Below are positions 1 through 5,062 of a stretch of DNA of 6,812 nucleotides, piece after piece. The notes under the pieces were generated by a model. That model was not told where the DNA came from. It searched no databases and worked only from the letters and a program-made list of their open reading frames with translations. Position numbers and translations under genes: made by a program. The DNA is from Thioalkalivibrio sp. (GTDB taxonomy: Bacteria; Pseudomonadota; Gammaproteobacteria; Ectothiorhodospirales; Ectothiorhodospiraceae): contig SKNJ01000260.1 of the NCBI GenBank assembly GCA_007120575.1, positions 1 to 6,812 of the forward strand. Direction: 5' to 3'. The stretch's first letter is position 1; each line of letters opens with the position of its first letter.

Positions 1-1439
1 ACCTGGCCGTTGCGTGCGCGGACCACGCTGTCGGATTCACGGATCGCCGAGGAGGCCAGCGGGAAGGCGTATTCGTCGCCGTCGAAGCGGAAGCTGGTGA
101 TGCGCTCGCGCACTTCGCTGACGCTGGGGCGGACATGCAGGATGACGTCGCCGTTCTCCCCGACCTGCGGGGTCACGTCCAGGGCCACGCCATCGAAGAT
201 GGGCGAAAAGGTCGGATCCGGCAGCAGCCGGTCGCGCCCGATATCGCCGGTGCTCTCGGTGCGCAGCTGGAAGTCGGTGATGTAGGTGCGGTCGTTGCCG
301 ACCTTGATGACCGCCTTCTGGTTGTTGACAGTGGATACCCGCGGGCTGGAAAGCACGGTGACATCGCCCTGGGTCTCCATCAGCTCGATCATCGCGGAGA
401 AGTCGGTCCCGGCGATGGCCGCGGAGAACAGGCCGCCGGCGGCCTCGAACTGGGTGCCGTCGACGAAGTCGCGGTTGGCCGGATTGAGCCGCCCCACGTC
501 GCCTTCGGCGGGCGACCGTCCGAAGTTGTCCGAGCCGGCCTCACCGCCGCCGGTCTGTCCCAGCAGAATGTCGAAGCTGCCGATGCGGCCCAGCGAGGCC
601 CAGTTGATCCCGGCTTCGAATCCGCTGTCGAGCGCGACCTCCAGCACCTTGGCCTCGAGGATTACCTGGCGCTGTGCCGAGCTTTGCACCGCGTCCAGGA
701 AGGCGCCGACATCTCGCAGCTCGTCGGGCAGGGCGCGTATCGCGACCACCCCGGTGTTCGGGTTGAGGATGACTCGGCGCCCCCCGGTCGGTTCGTCGCC
801 GTCGCCGCGCACCAGCATCTCCAGTGATTCGCGCAGGTCGCCCCAGAAGCTGGATTCCGAACTGGTGCGGATCAGGGTCCCGCGTGGTTCGTCGTCCTCG
901 CCTTCGGCCAGCTGCCCGGCGTTGACCTGCAGCCCGGTGCGCCCGGAGCGTTCGACATTCAGGTAGTCGACAAAGAAGGTGCGGGTCTGCAATCCGGCGG
1001 GTCCGATATGGTAGGTGGCGCCCCGTCGGGTGATGCGATAGCCGTGCGTTTCCTCCACCGTGGTCATGATTTCGGGGATGCTGGCAGTGCGCAGGTGCAG
1101 GCTGATCCGGCCCTCCACCTCGGGGTGCACGACCACGCTGTAGGGGGTGTCCTCGACCAGGGTGGTGAAGAAACTGCGTGCGGCCGCATCGTCCACGCGC
1201 AGGTCGAACAGGGGCTCGTCAGGGCGCGCACCGGGATCGCGGGGTCCGTCCAGCAGCTCCTGCGCGACCTCCTCGGGCAGCCTGGCCGGAGGTGTGGGTG
1301 CGCCTTGATCGGCGGACTCGTCCAGCGCTTCGAGGGCACGTTCGCGCGCCTCGGGCCCGCTCTCGCCGGGCATGGTCGCACAGGCGGACAGGGCCAGGGC
1401 CGGGAGCAGCAACCAGAGGGGGGCCGGGCGCCAGGTCAT
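1..1439 (-). CDS. mshL: MSHA pilus secretin MshL (partial, C-terminus beyond window)
   Basis: Outer-membrane secretin of the MSHA-type IV pilus, the multimeric channel through which the pilus emerges. The 479 visible residues begin with a lipoprotein signal (LALSAC, lipid-modified Cys20), which fits secretins that reach the outer membrane as lipoproteins. An Ala/Glu/Pro-rich linker is followed by an N-terminal secretin (STN/N0-like) domain at about residues 78-136 (FDLRVDD to HGYRI). A short N1-type segment (VILNPNTGVVAIRA, about 223-236) leads into the secretin core, with VILEAKVLEV at 259-268. The secretin signature LSSPRVSTVNNQKA lies at 363-376, and DVILHVRPSVSE marks the late beta-strands. 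The reading ends at SVVRARNGQ, just before the usual VVIGGL-type strand, so probably 70-100 residues are missing. The start ATG overlaps the mshK stop (ATGA) and has AGGAG 6 bases upstream. The identification as a secretin is firm. The MshL assignment, over PilQ or GspD, rests on the mshIJK neighbours and overall architecture. Confidence 0.95.
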   Translation of the reverse strand, partial: MTWRPAPLWLLLPALALSACATMPGESGPEARERALEALDESADQGAPTPPARLPEEVAQELLDGPRDPGARPDEPLFDLRVDDAAARSFFTTLVEDTPYSVVVHPEVEGRISLHLRTASIPEIMTTVEETHGYRITRRGATYHIGPAGLQTRTFFVDYLNVERSGRTGLQVNAGQLAEGEDDEPRGTLIRTSSESSFWGDLRESLEMLVRGDGDEPTGGRRVILNPNTGVVAIRALPDELRDVGAFLDAVQSSAQRQVILEAKVLEVALDSGFEAGINWASLGRIGSFDILLGQTGGGEAGSDNFGRSPAEGDVGRLNPANRDFVDGTQFEAAGGLFSAAIAGTDFSAMIELMETQGDVTVLSSPRVSTVNNQKAVIKVGNDRTYITDFQLRTESTGDIGRDRLLPDPTFSPIFDGVALDVTPQVGENGDVILHVRPSVSEVRERITSFRFDGDEYAFPLASSAIRESDSVVRARNGQ

Positions 1440-1789
1440 TCGCTTCTCCTGATATCCAATTCGACACGGGATGCCAGTGGCAGGGTGAGATCGCCGTCGC
1501 CGGTGGCGACCACTACGCCTTCCGGACCGATCGCGCGGACTGTCCCCAGGGGCAGGCGGTCACCGACCCGGACGCTTCGTCCGTTCACCACCGCAAGCGG
1601 CTGCGGGCCGGACAACCTTAGCATGCTGACCCGCGGGAGCTCGGGGCGGGCGGCGGCGACATCGTGTTCGGGGGTCGCCGGCGGGCGAGTGGGGTCCGAC
1701 AGCACCGTGCCGGATTCGCTGGCGAGCAGTGGCAGGGTCGGCCATGCGAATGCCAGCAGCAGGGCCGCGATCGGCAGGCGGGGGCTCAT
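1436..1789 (-). CDS. mshK: MSHA biogenesis protein MshK (PilP-like periplasmic linker)
   Basis: Small periplasmic protein expected to link the inner-membrane MshI/PilN/MshJ complex to the MshL secretin, as PilP does in other type IV pili. It has 117 residues. An N-terminal signal sequence (hydrophobic run about 7-22, likely cleavage near LLASES) is followed by SDPTRPP at 31-37, the motif typical of MshK. The small C-terminal beta domain reads LAVVNGRSVRVGD (about 65-77) and continues with EGVVVATGDGDLTLPL. The reading frame extends open far upstream, but the ATG at 1789 is chosen for three reasons: it gives a clean signal peptide, it sits in an ATGA overlap with the mshJ stop, and it has GGAG 8 bases upstream. 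There is no lipobox, so unlike many PilP proteins this one is probably exported without lipid. The MshK call depends partly on gene order because the family is short and weakly conserved. Confidence 0.88.
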   Translation of the reverse strand: MSPRLPIAALLLAFAWPTLPLLASESGTVLSDPTRPPATPEHDVAAARPELPRVSMLRLSGPQPLAVVNGRSVRVGDRLPLGTVRAIGPEGVVVATGDGDLTLPLASRVELDIRRSE

Positions 1790-2436
1790 GGGGTCGGCTC
1801 CAGGCCCTGGATTTCCAGGGCATCCAGGGACAGGAATACGCGGTTGACCGGGTATTCCTCGACCTGCAACTCGAACGGGCCCCAAAGCCAGACAACCGGG
1901 ATGGCCTCGAGGTGGCGCAGGTAGGCGAGGGTGTCCAGATATGGCCCGCTCAGTTCCAGTTCGATCCGGTGGTTCTCGATGCGTACAGGCGACTGTTCGC
2001 CGCGCGCGACGACCTCGGGCGCACGACGGCTCAGTCCCTCGAGCTCCAGGGCTGCACGGCCCGCCAGTAGGCGTTGCAGGAGTTCCGCGGTGCGCTCCGG
2101 CCCCAGCAGGTCGCGGGCCGAGGCATCCAGGCGATCCTCCAGTTCGGCGCTCTCCGCGTGGGCGCGGCGGGTGCGCTCGTGCAGGCGTTCCCGCGGGTCC
2201 TCTGCGCTTGCGAGCTGCTGCATGCGGACGCGCAGGGTGTCGGTTTCGGCGTGCTGCTGCTCGATCTGCTCCTGCAGCCGTTCCTGCTGGTTCTCCAGCG
2301 GGCCGACCCCGAAATGCACGATGACCAAAAACGGGGTGACCAGGGCGGCTGCATACAACAGGCGTCGCTCGCGCAGCGAGATCGCGCGCAACTGTTGCTC
2401 GAGTGCCCCGAGCCATGCAACGGGCCGCCAGTTCAC
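1786..2436 (-). CDS. mshJ: MSHA biogenesis protein MshJ (PilO-like)
   Basis: Inner-membrane protein of the pilus alignment complex, PilO-like, expected to pair with the PilN-like protein encoded just upstream. It has 216 residues. A short cytoplasmic N-terminus (about 1-26) precedes one membrane segment at about 27-43 (LLYAAALVTPFLVIVHF). A long charged coiled-coil stretch follows at about 46-108 (ENQQERLQEQIEQQ and on). The C-terminal ferredoxin-like domain, about 115-212, contains the MshJ-type pattern ELELSGPYLDTLAYLRHLE and later YPVNRVFLSLDALEI. The start codon is GTG, in a GTGA overlap with the preceding gene's stop, with GGGAGG 4 bases upstream. There are no internal breaks, and the length fits the family. 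Confidence 0.92.
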   Translation of the reverse strand: MNWRPVAWLGALEQQLRAISLRERRLLYAAALVTPFLVIVHFGVGPLENQQERLQEQIEQQHAETDTLRVRMQQLASAEDPRERLHERTRRAHAESAELEDRLDASARDLLGPERTAELLQRLLAGRAALELEGLSRRAPEVVARGEQSPVRIENHRIELELSGPYLDTLAYLRHLEAIPVVWLWGPFELQVEEYPVNRVFLSLDALEIQGLEPTP

Positions 2437-3047
2437 GGGGCCTCCCGGATCAGGCGGTAGGTGAAGTCGAGGGGTCCGTTCCCGGGGTCTGCGCGGGCCT
2501 CCAGTTCGGGGCTGCCGCCGAGCCCCGACAGGCCGAGCGACTCGAGCGCGGCAAGGTAGGCGGGCAGCGCATCCGCGGACCAGGTACGACCATTGATGGT
2601 CAGTGTGCCGCTATCCGTGTCCAGTGCCACCCCGGTGATCCAGACCTCCGGGTGGCGGGTGCGTGCCAGGATCTCCAGCGGGTCGGCTGGCGGGTGCTCG
2701 CGGCCGCGGCGGATCCGCGACTGCAACAGGTGCTCGGCCTCGGCCAGCCGGTCGCGCCGCTGCTCCGCGCGGCGCGCCTGTTCTTCCGCCCGGGCGATCT
2801 CCGGGGTATCCCGGAGGGCCTGGAGTTCATCCACGCGGGCCTCCATCTCGGCATGCGTCACGCGGGTCTCGGCCAGCTCGCCGGCTCGCTGCTGTACGTC
2901 GACACGATTGACCAGCCACAGCGTGGCCCCCAGGAAAAAGGACAGGGCCAGAACCAGCAACACCCGGCCGTAGATCGGCAATTCGCGGCGCAGATCCAGC
3001 TCGGCGCGGTAGAGATCGATCTCTTGCGGGTCGTTGCGCGTGGTCAT
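2433..3047 (-). CDS. PilN-like MSHA assembly protein (MshI2 type)
   Basis: Bitopic inner-membrane protein that would bridge cytoplasmic MshI and periplasmic MshJ, as PilN does between PilM and PilO. It has 204 residues. The cytoplasmic N-terminus carries EIDLYRAEL (9-17), which matches the conserved INLL/INLY segment that PilN family proteins insert into a groove of PilM. One membrane segment lies at about 27-47 (GRVLLVLALSFFLGATLWLV). A charged Glu/Arg-rich coiled coil spans about 50-115, and a PilN-like C-terminal domain about 123-204 (EVWITGVALDTDSGTLTING, then a conserved alpha region). The frame is open 39 bases further upstream, but the ATG at 3047 is preferred: it forms an ATGA overlap with mshI and has GGAG 7 bases upstream. 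The literature symbol varies (mshI2, pilN), so none is assigned. Confidence 0.88.
   Translation of the reverse strand: MTTRNDPQEIDLYRAELDLRRELPIYGRVLLVLALSFFLGATLWLVNRVDVQQRAGELAETRVTHAEMEARVDELQALRDTPEIARAEEQARRAEQRRDRLAEAEHLLQSRIRRGREHPPADPLEILARTRHPEVWITGVALDTDSGTLTINGRTWSADALPAYLAALESLGLSGLGGSPELEARADPGNGPLDFTYRLIREAP
2441..2446 (-). promoter_or_regulatory. Ribosome binding site of mshJ (GTG start)
   Basis: GGGAGG on the minus strand, 4 bases before the GTG at 2436. It supports use of the non-ATG start that overlaps the preceding stop codon. Confidence 0.7.
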
Positions 3048-3910
3048 CCATCCACTCCAAGGGAAGCGCCAGTCGCGAACGCACACCCCGGACCGCCAGA
3101 CCCGGGGGCGATGCTGTCCAGTGGTACCCAGCGCGCCTCCATGCGCAGGCTGCCACCGAGGTATTGCACCGCCTCGTCCTCCACCGGGTCGTCGCCCATT
3201 ACGGCCAGCTGGCGGATGGGCGAATGAGCGAAATGGCCGTCGAAGTAGTCCAGCGCCCGCTGGATTTCCAGCAGCACGCTGTCCAGCGGGTTGCCGCCCT
3301 CGTTGTTGAGCTGCACCTCGACCCGCCGGGTTACGAACAGGCGGCCGTCGCGGACCAGTACCACGGTCGCGCCATCCGCCTCCGCATACAACAGAGCGAT
3401 CCCCTGGGCGGGTTGGGTCAGGTGGCTGGCCAGGTTGCGCAGCGCGAGTTCGGGGATGCCGACCTGGTGGACGCGCAGGCCCGCGCGCCGGACCTGGTGG
3501 ATGGCGTCGCGCACTGCGTCCTGGCGCGCTGCCACGGCATAGATCATGTGCTTGCCATCGTGGCGGTTGCTGTCGCCCATCGGGCAGTGGTCGACGACGG
3601 CGTCGGTGATGTCGAAATCGACCAGGTCGGCGATCTGCCAGCGCACGGCCTCGTTCAGTTCCGCGGCGGGGACGTCCGGCGCCTCGGTGGGTAGTAACCG
3701 GAAGCTCTGGCGATCGAGTACCAGATGGGTCTGGGCGCGACGCAGGCGGTGCTGACGCACACCGGCGCGCAGCCCCTCGAAGTCCAGTTCGCGGTCGCAG
3801 CCGGTCCAGCCCGCGCCATGGGTGCGCGCGATCGCCAGCCGACCCGCCCGCTGGGCGAGGCCGATCATCCCCGTGCTGCGTATTCCCGAACGACCGAACG
3901 GTATCTGCAT
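3044..3910 (-). CDS. mshI: MSHA biogenesis protein MshI (PilM-like, actin-fold)
   Basis: Cytoplasmic actin-fold protein of the PilM/MshI group that anchors the alignment complex by binding the PilN-like N-terminus. It is 288 residues from the chosen start. Visible family features are the N-terminal MIGLAQRAGRLAIART (15-30), taking the place of the PilM phosphate-1 strand; HMIYAVAARQDAVRDAI (121-137); GIPELALRNL (151-160); the second phosphate-loop-like stretch GIALLYAEADGATVVLVRDG (170-189); and LLEIQRALDYFDGHF (213-227). The usual IGIDIG-like glycines of PilM are degenerate, so ATP binding is uncertain. The ATG at 3910 is preferred over the upstream start near 4096, which would make the protein run across the regulatory spacer and adds a low-complexity basic N-terminus. 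The ribosome site before 3910 is poor, and an internal ATG at 3868 is a possible alternative. As first gene of the block it faces the CRP-type palindrome. Confidence 0.88.
   Translation of the reverse strand: MQIPFGRSGIRSTGMIGLAQRAGRLAIARTHGAGWTGCDRELDFEGLRAGVRQHRLRRAQTHLVLDRQSFRLLPTEAPDVPAAELNEAVRWQIADLVDFDITDAVVDHCPMGDSNRHDGKHMIYAVAARQDAVRDAIHQVRRAGLRVHQVGIPELALRNLASHLTQPAQGIALLYAEADGATVVLVRDGRLFVTRRVEVQLNNEGGNPLDSVLLEIQRALDYFDGHFAHSPIRQLAVMGDDPVEDEAVQYLGGSLRMEARWVPLDSIAPGSGGPGCAFATGASLGVDG
3055..3058 (-). promoter_or_regulatory. Ribosome binding site of the PilN-like gene
   Basis: GGAG on the minus strand, 7 bases before the ATG at 3047. It decides the start of the PilN-like gene, against an upstream in-frame ATG at 3086 that lies inside mshI. 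Confidence 0.7.
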
Positions 3911-3981
3911 CGTTGCCGAAATCCCGTCGCGGGATCCATCCCCCCTGGCTGGTCGCCGCCCCTTGATGGGCCGGCGTGGAG

Positions 3982-3997
3982 TGTGATCGCGGTCACA
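3982..3997. promoter_or_regulatory. CRP/Vfr-type operator in the divergent spacer
   Basis: The 16 bases TGTGATCGCGGTCACA match the CRP half-sites TGTGA and TCACA exactly, with the canonical 6-base spacing. Seven of the eight base pairs across the dyad are symmetric. The site lies about 72 bases upstream of the mshI ATG and about 188 bases upstream of the lipoprotein ATG, so it could act on either gene or both. No convincing -10 box sits at the exact class I or class II distance on either strand. On the plus strand a CATAGT at 4033-4038 is the nearest -10-like sequence. Binding by a CRP or Vfr homologue is inferred from the motif alone. Confidence 0.7.
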
Positions 3998-4063
3998 TTG
4001 CGATGCAGTGTAGTGAATTCGAGGGCGTCGGGCATAGTGCATCCGGATGGTCTTCGGTGTTCT

Positions 4064-4143
4064 GCCTGCGTACAGGCCCGCAAATGCCGGGGGCAAAGGT
4101 ACCCGGGGGGGCGATCCGGTAGCCTTGTCGGGAGTGGATTTTT
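4064..4143 (+). other. G-rich hairpin-prone leader candidate upstream of the lipoprotein gene
   Basis: This stretch of the divergent spacer is not coding by any evidence I see. It contains a perfect small hairpin GCCTG-CGTA-CAGGC (4064-4077) and a second one TGCC-GGG-GGCA (4085-4095). A GCAAAGG followed by TACCCGGGG lies around 4093-4108, and GGTAGCC at about 4118-4124. A weak ATCC/GGAT pairing (4114-4117 with 4136-4139) runs directly into five T at 4139-4143. It ends 42 bases before the lipoprotein ATG, a sensible place for a 5' leader. Whether it is a functional RNA is unproven; G-rich DNA forms small hairpins easily. Confidence 0.25.
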
Positions 4144-4185
4144 GCGAATGCGCCGCAAGCCGTGGCGGGCGGCCTGGGAGGGGAC

Positions 4186-4548
4186 ATGTACAAGCTGAAG
4201 GGATGGAGACAGGTCTGGATCGGCGCCCTGGCCGCGCTGTTGCTGGCGGGTTGTGGCGGTGATCGGGTGGCGCCGGCGACCCTGGCCCAGTTGGCCGGAG
4301 CTGCCGATGCGTTTGACGGCGAGCTGGTGGAGACCGAGGGCGTGGTGCATCGCTTCGACGACCCCGAGCACTACTGGCTCGAGGATGACGCGATCAATCG
4401 CGTGGCGGTGATCCCGGGCGAGGCGGTGGCCGGGCATCTGGGCGAGCGGCTGCGGGTCGTGGGGCGGTTCACCTATCATCCCGAGCGCGGGCGGCGTATC
4501 GAAATCGATCCGGCGGCCACGGCGGCAGCGAATGTGTCCGTACCCTGA
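4186..4548 (+). CDS. Small outer-membrane lipoprotein with OB-fold-like body, function unknown
   Basis: I do not recognise a named family. The protein has 120 residues. A basic N-terminus (MYKLKGWRQ) and hydrophobic stretch end in the lipobox LLAGC, giving a lipid-modified Cys23. The next residue is Gly rather than Asp, so sorting to the outer membrane is expected. The mature part is short and acidic. Its alternating strands (LVETEGVVHRF 47-57, HYWLEDDAINRVAVIP 62-77, RLRVVGRFTY 88-97, GRRIEID 102-108) have the rhythm of a single OB-fold like that of tRNA-anti-type lipoproteins, ending in an Ala-rich tail. The ATG at 4186 is chosen because it has GGGAGGGG just upstream and gives a compact signal. 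An ATG 24 bases earlier is possible but lengthens the signal needlessly. It is transcribed divergently from mshI, and an 82-base gap separates it from the Rieske gene. The lipoprotein call is firm; the OB-fold is an inference from sequence pattern. Confidence 0.8.
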   Translation: MYKLKGWRQVWIGALAALLLAGCGGDRVAPATLAQLAGAADAFDGELVETEGVVHRFDDPEHYWLEDDAINRVAVIPGEAVAGHLGERLRVVGRFTYHPERGRRIEIDPAATAAANVSVP

Positions 4549-4564
4549 TCCGTGTCTCCGTGCG

Positions 4565-4593
4565 CGGGCCGGTCCCGGTGGCGCGCCGGCCCG
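4565..4593. repeat. GC-rich inverted repeat between lipoprotein and Rieske genes
   Basis: An 8-base perfect stem (CGGGCCGG at 4565-4572 pairing with CCGGCCCG at 4586-4593) with a 13-base loop. No T-run follows on the plus strand, so it is not a standard intrinsic terminator. It could attenuate read-through from the lipoprotein gene or protect an mRNA end. It lies 37 bases before the Rieske ATG. Confidence 0.5.
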
Positions 4594-4630
4594 GCGTACG
4601 GGAAAGAAAAACCGAAACCTGAGAGGCAGC

Positions 4631-4963
4631 ATGACGGACTGGATTGACGTGGCTTCGGCCGATGCGATTGCGGATGGTGGACATCGCCTGGTCGAGGTCG
4701 CGGGCACGGAGGTGGCGGTGTTCAACCTGAACGGCGAGTTCTTCGCGGTGGAGAACCTCTGTACCCACGAGCAGGTGCCGATCGCTGACGGCGAGCTGGA
4801 TGACGACTGCACCATTACCTGTCCGGTGCACGAGGCGGAATTCTGCCTGCGCACCGGCGAGGTGCTGGAACCCCCGGCGGAAGAGCCGCTGACGGTGTTC
4901 CCGGTGCGCGTCCGGGAGGGCATGGTCCAGATTGGCGACCAGCCGCGTGATCCAGCCGGCTGA
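4631..4963 (+). CDS. Rieske [2Fe-2S] ferredoxin (NirD/BphF-type)
   Basis: Small soluble Rieske electron carrier of 110 residues with no signal or membrane segment. The cluster ligands are all present: Cys44 and His46 in NLCTHEQVPIADG, and Cys64 and His67 in CPVHEAEFCLRTGEV, spaced as in the bacterial oxygenase ferredoxins and NirD. The remainder is the usual beta fold (RLVEVAGTEVAVFNLNGEFFAVEN before the first pair, LTVFPVRVREGMVQIG after the second). The start has GAGAGG a few bases upstream. Such proteins pass electrons to a partner such as a ring-hydroxylating oxygenase or nitrite reductase. No oxygenase, reductase or nitrite reductase gene is next to it here, so its partner is unknown. 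Many proteobacteria carry an orphan copy annotated as a non-heme iron oxygenase ferredoxin subunit, and this one fits that description. Confidence 0.93.
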   Translation: MTDWIDVASADAIADGGHRLVEVAGTEVAVFNLNGEFFAVENLCTHEQVPIADGELDDDCTITCPVHEAEFCLRTGEVLEPPAEEPLTVFPVRVREGMVQIGDQPRDPAG

Positions 4964-4987
4964 CGGGCGACGGTCGGGCCCCGTAAC

Positions 4988-5016
4988 CTGCTGTTCGGAC
5001 GCATCTCCTGTACAAT
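4988..5016 (+). promoter_or_regulatory. Possible sigma-70 promoter for the DUF1631 gene
   Basis: TACAAT at 5011-5016 matches the -10 consensus at five of six bases and stands out in GC-rich sequence. A weak CTGCTG at 4988-4993 sits 17 bases upstream as a possible -35 (two of six matches). The -10 is about 47 bases before the ATG at 5063. A small hairpin with a bulge (CTGGCT with AGCCCAG, about 5022-5040) lies in the resulting leader. Only the -10 box is persuasive. Confidence 0.45.
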
Positions 5017-5062
5017 AACGGCTGGCTAACGCAAGCCCAGACAGCGCGAAGGATCGAGGCAA

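Noticed and set aside
135..1847. Several plus-strand open frames over the mshL/mshK region (for example 135-827, 286-966 and 1008-1847)
   Set aside because: They lie opposite clear secretin and MshK coding sequence and show no family motifs or sensible ribosome sites.
3982..3997. FNR/Anr/DNR-type site as an alternative reading of the palindrome
   Set aside because: FNR-type sites need TTGAT-N4-ATCAA. The half-sites here are TGTGA/TCACA, which fit CRP/Vfr.
3911..4096. N-terminal extension of MshI to an ATG at 4096
   Set aside because: The extra 62 residues are basic low-complexity sequence unlike MshI N-termini, and they would place the CRP-type operator inside the coding region.
4148..4198. 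A 16-codon open frame (starting MRRKPWRAAW) overlapping the lipoprotein start, a possible leader peptide
   Set aside because: There is no properly spaced ribosome site and no regulatory codon run; it is most likely chance in GC-rich sequence.
4964..5000. Possible intrinsic terminator after the Rieske gene (ACGG with CCGT around 4969-4984)
   Set aside because: The stem is only four bases and no T-run follows.
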